Shown one piece after another: positions 57,061 to 64,000 of a stretch of DNA of 64,000 bases. The stretch covers positions 62,001 to 126,000 of the forward strand of contig NZ_MKKE01000044.1 in the NCBI RefSeq assembly GCF_001942305.1, read 5' to 3'. The position numbers were made by a program, and so were the translations under genes. The stretch is from Saccharomonospora sp. CUA-673 (lineage in GTDB: Bacteria > Actinomycetota > Actinomycetes > Mycobacteriales > Pseudonocardiaceae). The stretch's first letter is position 1. Every line of letters begins with the position of its first letter. The notes below the pieces were generated by a model. It had not been told where the DNA came from. It searched no databases and was given only the letters and a program-made list of their open reading frames with translations.

Positions 57061-57609
57061 ATGAACATCGACTGGATCGAGATCCCTGGCGGCACCTGCT
57101 TGTTCGGAGACGAATCACGCCCCGTCACGGTGCCCACGCTGCTGTGGACGCGCACGCCGATCACGCAGGCACACCTGGGCGATGGTCCAAGCAGGAACTA
57201 TCCGGTCACCGGTGTTGACCATCCCACGGCGGACCATGTCGCTCGCCGACTCGGGGGAAGGTTGCCCCGCTCGGTGGAGTGGGAGTGGATGGCATCGGGA
57301 GCCGAACGACGGGTGTGGCCATGGGGGAACGCGCCCTGGGGTCCCGAGTTGGCCAATCTCCGGGACTCCGGATTCGAAGGCACGACCGACGTTGCGGCAC
57401 ATCCGGAGGGTGCGACGCCGGATGGGATGCTCGACGTGGCTGGGAATGTCTGGGAGTGGACCGCCAGCTCCACGATGGGTGATGGCTTCGTGATCCGCGG
57501 CGGCTCCTATGCCTCGCCGCCCCTGTACGCGTGGTGCACGTTTCTCAACTCAGCACCGGCTGAACTTCGGTCTCTCGGCATCGGGTTCCGGGTGGTGCGT
57601 GAGCCGTGA
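57061..57609 (+). CDS. FGE/sulfatase-modifying-factor fold protein
   Basis: 182 residues, short for the family (250-300). Family hallmarks: IEIPGGTCLFGDE at the N-terminus, LPRSVEWEWMASG, VWPWGN, GMLDVAGNVWEWTAS, FVIRGGSYAS and IGFRVVREP. The paired active-site cysteines of formylglycine-generating enzymes are not present; a single Cys lies in YAWCTF. It may be a C-type-lectin-like binding or nonheme-iron protein. It follows the RT gene by four bases and its stop overlaps the next gene (GTGA). Confidence 0.85.
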   Translation: MNIDWIEIPGGTCLFGDESRPVTVPTLLWTRTPITQAHLGDGPSRNYPVTGVDHPTADHVARRLGGRLPRSVEWEWMASGAERRVWPWGNAPWGPELANLRDSGFEGTTDVAAHPEGATPDGMLDVAGNVWEWTASSTMGDGFVIRGGSYASPPLYAWCTFLNSAPAELRSLGIGFRVVREP

Positions 57610-58061
57610 CGACACCTGTTCCCGCTGAGCGTGGTTTGATCGTCGCTGGCTGCTCGCGGCGGAAGAAGTCGACCAGGGCAGCGATCGCTGCCTTGGACCT
57701 CTACGAGGGCGGTTGCATTCCAGGACTTCGGGATCGTCTCGGCGACAACGTTCAATTGCGCCAGCGGATTCGGATCGTGTCAGCGCTCTACGGCTTGCTC
57801 CACGCCGACTCACCGATCATGCCCTACGACCGCCGGCTGACTGATGTTGCCGACGCCGATGTCTTGCGCCAGCGCGTGGCTCCGAATCTCGCGGGTGAGT
57901 TGGCTGCCGTGACGCACGTGTTGGCGGTCGTCGAACCCCTGTACCTGCTCGCCCTGGAGCCAGTGGTGCGACGGCTCGACGCGATCCGTCTGTATTGGAT
58001 CTCCGCCCCGCGGGATTGGCATCGGGCCGCTGCAGTCCTCGACACCTGGGGGTGGACATGA
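57606..58061 (+). CDS. DUF6884-like protein
   Basis: 151 residues from the overlapping GTG. It begins GLIVAGCSRRKKSTRAAIAALDLYEGG, a GCSxxK start with a later SALYGLLHADSPIMPYDRRL, resembling DUF6884/YaaA-like proteins. These are poorly characterised; relatives occur near nucleotide-modifying genes. Its stop overlaps the glycosyltransferase start (ATGA). Confidence 0.65.
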   Translation: MTTPVPAERGLIVAGCSRRKKSTRAAIAALDLYEGGCIPGLRDRLGDNVQLRQRIRIVSALYGLLHADSPIMPYDRRLTDVADADVLRQRVAPNLAGELAAVTHVLAVVEPLYLLALEPVVRRLDAIRLYWISAPRDWHRAAAVLDTWGWT

Positions 58062-59074
58062 ACGCCTCGCTCACCAAGACCTTGGCACACCGCGGAAATG
58101 ACCACGCGGGCCACACACGAGACTTCGAGCGGACGACGGGGATTGCTTGGCATGCCGCTGTTCCATCCGGCTGGGTCGGCGGTCGGCGTCTGTCGGTGGT
58201 TCTTCCCGCGCACAACGTCGGTTACTGCCTGACGATGGTGCTCGACGCGTTGGAGGCACAGACCTACGGGCGCCGCTTCGAGGTGATCGTCGTCGACGAC
58301 GCCTCAACCGACGCCACCGCGAAGATCATCGCGACTCATCCGGCCGTCACAACGGGACTGCGGCTTCCCGCCCGGTGCGGCGCGGCCACCGCCCGCAACC
58401 TGGGCACCTACATCGCCCAAGGCGAGACCGTGCTCTACGTCGACGCGGACATGCTCCTGCCGCCCACGACCGTGGGGGACCTGGCGGCACGTGCCACCGA
58501 CCACGCGGTGCTGACCGGATTCCGGCACAACCTGCCGCACGGCGCTGCCTGGCCCGACGTCGGCCCCGATCTCGCCGCCGACCATCGAGTCACCTGGCGA
58601 CCACCGGTGAACACCCCTTTGCTCTACAGCGGCATCACCCTGCGAGGACCCGTCGATGGCCGGCCGCTGGAGCACACCCGCGACTTTCGCGATCTCGGCC
58701 ACGGGCGGACGTACTACGACTGGGATCTGCAGCGCATGGTCGTCACCGCGCTGCTGGCCGTGCCCCGCGCCGCGGTCCTGGACGTCGGTGGATTCGATGC
58801 CGAGTTCGGGCGCATCGGCTGGGGTATGGAGGACACCTATCTCGGCGCCTGCCTCATCGCCGCCGGGCTTCTGGTGATTCCCCTGCGCCAAGCGGTCGGA
58901 TTCCATCTCGATCCGCCCGACGCGGTCGAGCAATGGCAGCACAAGCTCGGCACCTGGCCAGCGACCCTTGCGCGCTACCGAGCGCTGCTCGGTGAACCCG
59001 CCCGTTCCGGACGACGCGCCGCGCTCATTACCGCGATGAACTCCCTGTTGCACTCCTGCGAGGTCTTGCGATGA
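58058..59074 (+). CDS. GT-A glycosyltransferase (family 2/GT27-like)
   Basis: 338 residues. Nucleotide-sugar fold: SVVLPAHNVGYCLTMVLDALEAQTY, VIVVDDASTDAT, ATARNLGTYIAQGETVLYVDADMLLP (DxD-type metal site) and the C-terminal acceptor motif GWGMEDTYLGACL. It transfers a sugar from an NDP donor to an unknown acceptor. Overlaps both neighbours by four bases. Confidence 0.88.
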   Translation: MNASLTKTLAHRGNDHAGHTRDFERTTGIAWHAAVPSGWVGGRRLSVVLPAHNVGYCLTMVLDALEAQTYGRRFEVIVVDDASTDATAKIIATHPAVTTGLRLPARCGAATARNLGTYIAQGETVLYVDADMLLPPTTVGDLAARATDHAVLTGFRHNLPHGAAWPDVGPDLAADHRVTWRPPVNTPLLYSGITLRGPVDGRPLEHTRDFRDLGHGRTYYDWDLQRMVVTALLAVPRAAVLDVGGFDAEFGRIGWGMEDTYLGACLIAAGLLVIPLRQAVGFHLDPPDAVEQWQHKLGTWPATLARYRALLGEPARSGRRAALITAMNSLLHSCEVLR

Positions 59075-60050
59075 CAACCGTTCACCACACCGCGATCACC
59101 ACCACGACGCACCGAGTCTTCGCCACGGCGCGTGCGACCAAACCCGATACGTCCACGACCCCCTGACCGGGCTGACACACCGCGCCGAGAGCTTGATTGC
59201 CCTCGGGCGAGCCCGCCTGCCGGCCAGTTCGATGGCGAGCTGGCCGACCATCCATCCCGGCGAGCTGGATCGCGAGGTGCCTGTCAGCGTGTGCTGGTCT
59301 CCGCTGGTGCGCTGCAACCTCGCCTGCCCTCATTGTCTGGACGACAAGGCCGTGCCTGAACTCGCCCGAAAGGATCGCCAGCGGATCGCAGCCTTGCTCG
59401 GCGAGTCCGGGGTCTTGGCCGTGGACATTTCCGGAGGCGAGCCCTTGCTGCTGCGCGATCTCGGCGAACTTGCGGCCACGCTGACCAGCTCCGGGTGCGT
59501 GGTTAGCGTGACGACCAACGGATGGCACTTGCAGCGGCGGGCCGAAGCACTGGCCGGGCAGGTCGATGCCGTGCGGGTCAGCCTCGACGGTCCCGACGCG
59601 GAGTCCCATGACCGCTGGCGCGGATCGGGGAGTTTCCGCCGCGCCGTGGCTGGCGCTCGCGCCGCCGTCGCCCACGCCATCCCCACTCAACTGCAAACGG
59701 TCCTGATGACCTCCGCCCAAGGGACTGCGCAGCGCATGGTCGACCTCGCGGAGGAACTGGGCGTGCATGGCGTGACTTTCCTGCAGATGCTGCCCATCGG
59801 GGAGGGCGCCGCGCTGGCCGACGCGGAACTGCTCACCGACGAACAGGCCCGCGCCATCGTTGCCGACCTCGACATTCCCGATGCCGTGACTGTCCGGCTG
59901 CGTACCAGGGACGACGCAGGGGGCTTCACGGTCATCCGGGCCGACGGGCGCGTGTGGCGCAACGACTCCGTGGCCGAAGGCATCACCACCCTGCATTCCT
60001 TGACCAATCTGTCCGACCTGGCACTGACCGGGAGGGATGGTTCGGCATGA
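59071..60050 (+). CDS. Radical SAM enzyme (5' frameshift)
   Basis: About 326 residues. CNLACPHC in VRCNLACPHCLDD gives the CxxxCxxC cluster site; ISGGEPLLLRDL, VTTNGWHLQ and VRVSLDGPDAESHDRWRG are standard radical SAM elements. The N-terminus starts with an ATG overlapping the glycosyltransferase stop (ATGA) and is rejoined to YVHDPLTGLTHRAESL by one added G near 59131. No SPASM domain is evident. The reaction is unknown; in this context it may modify a sugar or nucleobase. Confidence 0.85.
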
Positions 60051-60640
60051 GCACCAGCATCGCCTCGTCCGCGCCGTCCCGCGTCTTCGAGCACCACCGC
60101 CTGTGGCAGCTGCGCACCTCCGTGATGCTGCAAGCGTGCCGCCTGCTGGCCACCGCAGCCGTCCAGCTCACAAGCCGCGCGCACCTGGAGGCAGTCAGCG
60201 CCGTGATCGGTATCGCGCACGGCGGCACCACTCCTGCACGCCACATCGCCGCACGCCTGGGCCTGCAGGCGCACACTGTCCGAGCCAGCCACAACACCAC
60301 CGACGCGCCGTACAGCCCGGCGACCGGCACCGTGACCTGCGATCTCAACTCCTGGCAGCCCACCGCACCCACCCGGCTCGCGGGAACCGTGCTGGTGGTC
60401 GACGACATCTGCGGCTCCGGCGCCACCTTCACCGCAGTCCTCGATGTGCTCCGACCCTTCGCCGAGCCCGACACCCGGTTCCTCACCTGCGCCCTGTGCC
60501 GCAACCGCGGCGCGTCCACGCCGCCCGATCTCTACTGCTGGGACGTCGCCGACTGGGTTGTCTTCCCCTGGGAGGACGTTCCAGCAGGTCAACCGACGAC
60601 GCCGCTCCCACCCTTGAATCAGGTGATCATTCGTGACTGA
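60047..60640 (+). CDS. PRPP-dependent phosphoribosyltransferase
   Basis: 197 residues. The PRPP loop is VLVVDDICGSGATF, preceded by a type I PRTase core (VIGIAHGGTTPARHIAARLG). This is the xanthine-guanine type; a natural role beside QueC is to attach ribose-5-phosphate to a deazapurine base. The ATG overlaps the radical SAM stop. Confidence 0.85.
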   Translation: MSTSIASSAPSRVFEHHRLWQLRTSVMLQACRLLATAAVQLTSRAHLEAVSAVIGIAHGGTTPARHIAARLGLQAHTVRASHNTTDAPYSPATGTVTCDLNSWQPTAPTRLAGTVLVVDDICGSGATFTAVLDVLRPFAEPDTRFLTCALCRNRGASTPPDLYCWDVADWVVFPWEDVPAGQPTTPLPPLNQVIIRD

Positions 60641-61757
60641 AGCACCCGAACAGCCACCGCTGACGGTGGCGTTCGTGCTCGCCTCGTACACGGTCGACGC
60701 GCCGGCCGGCATGGAACGCGCAACCGCCGCACTGGCCAGCGGCTTGCGCCAGCTCGGCCACCGCGCGGTCATCCTCACCGCAGCCGAGCAACCAGAGCCC
60801 GACCCCGACGTCATCCGGCTGCACACCCTCGCCTCGTCGTTCCCGTGCGACGACGACACGCTGCGCCGAGCCATTCACGAGGCAGGTGACCGGCTGCACC
60901 GCGAGATCGTCGCCACGTTCGACGCGCTCGGTGTCGACGTCGCCGTGTACGTCGACGCCCTGTGGGGCCTGGGGCGAGTGGCCGTCCAGCATCGGGCGCG
61001 CTCAGTCCTCGCCACACACGTCATCGGGCACGACGAGGACCTGGCCGTAGCCTTGGCCAGCGTTGAGCACGTCGTCGCCCCGTCGAGCACGGTGCTCGAC
61101 CAGGCTCGCGAGCAGGGCTACGACACCGATGGCTGGTCCGTGATCCCCAACGGCCTGCTGCACGACCATCCGCGCCCGGACGAAGCAGCTCGGGAGACGC
61201 TGCGCAGGCGAGCCCCGATCCGCGTACTCGGTCGTCTCGGGCCGGAGAAGAACATCCCGGCCCTGGTCAATGAGGCGCGGTTGCTCGAACGCCCGGCAGA
61301 AGTCGTGGTCGCAGACGCCGGGTTCGAGACCGTGCCCGGTGCCCAAGGCGGCGAGTGGTCCCGCTGCCAGCACGCCGCCGCGCACAGCCCCTGGCTGCAC
61401 CTGCGATCCGGCGGGATCAGATGGGCGGATGTGCCCGCCTGGCTTGCCGAGGCAGCCGTGGTGATCGTGCCCTCCCTGCGGGAGTCCTTCGGCCTCGTCG
61501 CACTGGAAGCCATGTCCGTGGGAACGCCCGTGGTCTGCTACGACGTCGACCACCTGCCGTCCCTAGTCGGTACTGGCCCCGAGGCCGGCGGCGTGACCGT
61601 CCCCAAGTCACAGGGTGAACACGCGCTGTGGACGGCTGCCGGGGACCTGCTGGGTGATCCTGTACGCTACCGGCACCTGTCCAGGGCTGCGTACTACCGA
61701 TCGCGGGACTTCCGGCCCATCACAGTCGCCGAGTGGTTCGTGAAGGCGGTGCGGTGA
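60633..61757 (+). CDS. GT-B glycosyltransferase (family 4-like)
   Basis: 374 residues. N-terminal acceptor domain AFVLASYTVDAPAGMERATAALASGL, then VLGRLGPEKNIPALVNEA and SLRESFGLVALEAMSVGTPVVC, the donor-binding E(x7)E motif. It transfers a sugar from an NDP donor. The GTG start overlaps the PRTase stop by eight bases. Confidence 0.9.
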   Translation: MTEAPEQPPLTVAFVLASYTVDAPAGMERATAALASGLRQLGHRAVILTAAEQPEPDPDVIRLHTLASSFPCDDDTLRRAIHEAGDRLHREIVATFDALGVDVAVYVDALWGLGRVAVQHRARSVLATHVIGHDEDLAVALASVEHVVAPSSTVLDQAREQGYDTDGWSVIPNGLLHDHPRPDEAARETLRRRAPIRVLGRLGPEKNIPALVNEARLLERPAEVVVADAGFETVPGAQGGEWSRCQHAAAHSPWLHLRSGGIRWADVPAWLAEAAVVIVPSLRESFGLVALEAMSVGTPVVCYDVDHLPSLVGTGPEAGGVTVPKSQGEHALWTAAGDLLGDPVRYRHLSRAAYYRSRDFRPITVAEWFVKAVR

Positions 61758-62608
61758 TGCCTGCTCAAGTCCCCTTGTTGCTGGTCGACGGCCACAACCT
61801 GCTCTGGCGGGCAGCCTTCGGATTCCCCGCCGAAATCAGATCACGGGACAAAACCCGCGACCTCACCGCCTGCTTCGGGTTCTTCGCCCTGCTCCGGGTC
61901 GCGATCCGCGACGAGCTACCCACGGCCCCCGAAGTGATCATCGTCTTCGACGGCGAACACGGCTCCGCCGAACGCCAAGACGCCGATGCCGACTACAAGG
62001 CCAACCGGGCGCTCGACGACGGCGCACGCAAAGCGCTGGAAGCGATCCCCGTAGTCCAGCGCGGGCTCGACCTCTACGGACTGGCCTGGATCGAGATCGA
62101 GACCGCCGAAGCTGACGATGTCGTCGCTACGCTCATCAGCCGCGCCCGCCGCCACAGACGGCCTGCGTGGATCTTCTCCACCGACCGCGACTACTACCAG
62201 CTGCTCGACGAGCACACCCGCGTGCTCAACACCGCAATGCACCCGGGAAAGCGCCACATCGGGCCGGAAGAGGTTGACGCACGCTACGGAGTACGGCCGG
62301 AGCAGTGGCCGTGTTTCTGTGCGCTCAAGGGCGACCCGGCCGACAACATCCCCGGCGTGCACGGCATTGGCGCGGCCACCGCTGCCCGACTGCTCGCAGG
62401 AGGACTCACACTCGACGACTTGGCCGCCTCTGGACGACTCAGCGGCGCCAAGGGCCAGCTCATCCAGCAGCAGTGGCAGCAAGTACTGGCTTGGCGGGAT
62501 CTCGTGCGCATGCGCACGGACCTGCCGCTGCCGGTGGAGCCCACCGGTGATCCCAGCGCTGAGTTGCCCAAACCCGCCGAGGTGATCGAGAAGCTGGAGC
62601 TGTGGTGA
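61754..62608 (+). CDS. 5'-3' exonuclease (FEN/Pol I N-terminal type)
   Basis: 284 residues. Metal-binding aspartates appear in LLVDGHNLLWRAAFG, VFDGEHGSAERQDADADYKANR, EADDVVATLI and STDRDYYQLLD, and the helix-three-turn-helix in GDPADNIPGVHGIGAATAARLL. This is a full-length nuclease domain without a polymerase. It binds flap or 5'-ended DNA. A nuclease inside a sugar/deazapurine operon is odd. GTG start (or ATG 61757) overlaps the GT stop. Confidence 0.9.
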   Translation: MMPAQVPLLLVDGHNLLWRAAFGFPAEIRSRDKTRDLTACFGFFALLRVAIRDELPTAPEVIIVFDGEHGSAERQDADADYKANRALDDGARKALEAIPVVQRGLDLYGLAWIEIETAEADDVVATLISRARRHRRPAWIFSTDRDYYQLLDEHTRVLNTAMHPGKRHIGPEEVDARYGVRPEQWPCFCALKGDPADNIPGVHGIGAATAARLLAGGLTLDDLAASGRLSGAKGQLIQQQWQQVLAWRDLVRMRTDLPLPVEPTGDPSAELPKPAEVIEKLELW

Positions 62609-63240
62609 CCACGCCAAACCCCGCGACCAGCCCGGCGTCCGTGCTGACGGTCATGGCCCACCCCGACGACGCCGAACTGTGGGCGGGCGGAACACTCGCC
62701 CGCCTCGCGCAGGTCGGCGCTTCCGTGACCATCGCTGTGCCCGAACACGCTGACGCCATCCGCAACACAGAAGCCGCCACGGCCGCTGACGAGCTGGGCG
62801 CCCGTTACCACTCGTACCCGGCCGTCAACGCGAACGCGCTGCACGACCTGCTCGACGCGACTCGGCCCGAGGTCGTTATCACGCACCCGCTCGACGACGT
62901 CCATCCTGATCACCGGCATGTGGCTCACACGCTCACCGCGGCGCTGCCCGAGGTCGTGATCGCCACCGGGCGCCCGCGCCGGGTCTACACCAGCGACACC
63001 TACAACGGGCTCACCAGCCACAGCCCGATCGCTGCGCACAGCGTCATCGACGTCACGGAAACCTGGGAGACCAAGATGCGGGCGCTGGCCGCGCATGCCT
63101 CCCAGCCCATCACCGAGCATTTCGGCCCCATGGCCGAAACTTTGGGCCGCCTGTGGGGCAGCCGCATCGGCACCCGCTACGGCGAGAACTTTGTCCCGCT
63201 GCCCGTTCTCGGCCGCGTCCCAGCGGCCACCACGCTCTGA
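62605..63240 (+). CDS. PIG-L/LmbE-family deacetylase
   Basis: 211 residues. Zinc motif AHPDDAELWAGG and the second motif HPDHRHVAHTL. PIG-L enzymes remove N-acetyl groups from sugars such as GlcNAc conjugates, exposing an amine. GTG overlaps the exonuclease stop (GTGA). With the downstream aminotransferase and the glycosyltransferases it suggests aminosugar tailoring. Confidence 0.9.
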   Translation: MTTPNPATSPASVLTVMAHPDDAELWAGGTLARLAQVGASVTIAVPEHADAIRNTEAATAADELGARYHSYPAVNANALHDLLDATRPEVVITHPLDDVHPDHRHVAHTLTAALPEVVIATGRPRRVYTSDTYNGLTSHSPIAAHSVIDVTETWETKMRALAAHASQPITEHFGPMAETLGRLWGSRIGTRYGENFVPLPVLGRVPAATTL

Positions 63241-63272
63241 CTCACCACACAGCAACCTCTGGGGACATCACC

Positions 63273-64000
63273 ATGGACACCGCTGCACAGACGCGCGTTC
63301 TCGACGAAGCCGTCTATCAATACAGCACTCTGACTGCGGCCGACCAGCTTGAACGCCTCACGAAGGTGGTCTCCTCCGGAGCACTCGGCGCTATCGCCGG
63401 AGACCACGTCCGCGAATTCGAGCAGCAGGTCGCCGGCTACCTCGGCCGCCAGGGTGCGGTCGCCACCTCCTCTGCCAGTGCCGCGCTCGAACTCCTCCTG
63501 CGCTGCCTTTCCCAGCGCGAAGCTGCCGAACGTGTCGTCGTCCCCGAGGTCTGCTGGATCTCGGTTCCCACGGCGGTCCTTCGCAGCGGGCGAACACCGG
63601 TCATCGCCCCCGCAACCAGCGACCTGACCCCACATTGGGAGCAGATCGAGCCGCTTCTCGACGAGCGCACCACCGTGGTGATCCTGGCGCACCTGCGGGG
63701 CCGCCCAGCCCCGGACACCCAGCGCATCACTGATGAACTCGCCCAGCGCGGCGTCACGCTCATCGAGGACTGTGCCCAAGGCTGGGGAACCACCCTGGAC
63801 AAGCAGCCGGTCGGTGGCCGCGGCGTGGCGGCGGTGTTCTCCACGGAGACCCACAAACTCGTTGCCACTGGGGAAGGCGGCATCATCGCCACCGACGACA
63901 GCCATCTGCTGGACGGACTGCGGGCCGTCGGCGGGAACACACGCATCGCGCTGCCGGAGAATGCTGGCGGCCGGGGTAACGACCGGATGAGCGAGATCAC
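63273..64000 (+). CDS. DegT/DnrJ/EryC1-type aminotransferase (runs off the window)
   Basis: The first 242 residues of a PLP-dependent sugar aminotransferase. Visible: VVSSGALGAIAGDHVREFEQQVAGYLG, ATSSASAALELLLRCL (PLP phosphate region), LIEDCAQGWG and FSTETHKLVATGEGG with the Schiff-base lysine. These enzymes make amino sugars on NDP-sugars. The reading frame is open to the window end. It follows PIG-L after 32 bases. Confidence 0.92.
   Translation, partial: MDTAAQTRVLDEAVYQYSTLTAADQLERLTKVVSSGALGAIAGDHVREFEQQVAGYLGRQGAVATSSASAALELLLRCLSQREAAERVVVPEVCWISVPTAVLRSGRTPVIAPATSDLTPHWEQIEPLLDERTTVVILAHLRGRPAPDTQRITDELAQRGVTLIEDCAQGWGTTLDKQPVGGRGVAAVFSTETHKLVATGEGGIIATDDSHLLDGLRAVGGNTRIALPENAGGRGNDRMSEI

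Noticed and set aside
57061-57609. A DGR variable region at the FGE 3' end
   Set aside because: I scanned the window by eye for a template repeat of this segment and found none, and the RT lacks a normal catalytic motif. Kept only as a hypothesis.

Overview
The window is high-GC actinomycete DNA. GTG and TTG starts, ATGA/GTGA stop-start overlaps, DUF2637, the DUF5753/DUF397 regulator pair and an actinobacterial lasso-peptide locus all point that way. A Pseudonocardiaceae- or Streptomyces-like host is an inference. I saw no rRNA, tRNA or CRISPR array.

Layout: (1) 0.2-5.1 kb: TetR/thioesterase pair, DUF2637 membrane protein, XRE regulator and small unknown genes. (2) 5.2-9.1 kb: a compact lasso-peptide operon with a 52-residue precursor (8726-8884, minus), cyclase, RRE protein, leader peptidase and a PIMT-type methyltransferase. 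The core ends its ring in DTAD, which predicts an aspartimide-bearing lasso peptide. A phased heptamer array lies upstream. (3) 9.5-22.2 kb: a minus-strand catabolic operon (Baeyer-Villiger monooxygenase, CoA ligase, metallo-hydrolase, zinc alcohol dehydrogenase, two acyl-CoA dehydrogenases, enoyl-CoA hydratase, aldehyde dehydrogenase) with a divergent AcoR-type activator. It reads as ketone to lactone to hydroxy acid to dicarboxylate to beta-oxidation. (4) 22.2-34.1 kb: integrase and Tn3 remnants, a Tat-exported molybdenum hydroxylase pair, a decapitated CoA ligase, and MMPL and MFS exporters with TetR/MarR regulators. (5) 34.2-39.8 kb: AraC regulator, ferredoxin, CYP153 alkane hydroxylase, ferredoxin reductase and a TetR. 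(6) 39.9-42.4 kb: a graveyard of IS256 and Tn554-like recombinase pieces. (7) 42.4-47.9 kb: TetR, DHA2 exporter, BtrH-like acyltransferase, alpha/beta hydrolase, then two truncated genes abutting. (8) 48-55 kb: XRE regulators, DUF397, small unknown proteins, a P-loop kinase and 5-formyl-THF cyclo-ligase. (9) 55.3-64 kb and beyond: a tightly overlapping operon of QueC, a reverse transcriptase with a degenerate active site, an FGE-fold protein, a DUF6884-like protein, two glycosyltransferases, a radical SAM enzyme, a phosphoribosyltransferase, a 5'-3' exonuclease, a PIG-L deacetylase and a DegT aminotransferase. This is the best candidate for an undescribed system.

About eighteen reading frames across the window are broken by the loss of one base, usually G or C beside a short G/C run, and each is restored by adding one base. 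This looks like systematic consensus error more than biology, so I annotate those genes as single loci. Real decay also exists: truncated transposon genes, in-frame stops and decapitated enzymes.
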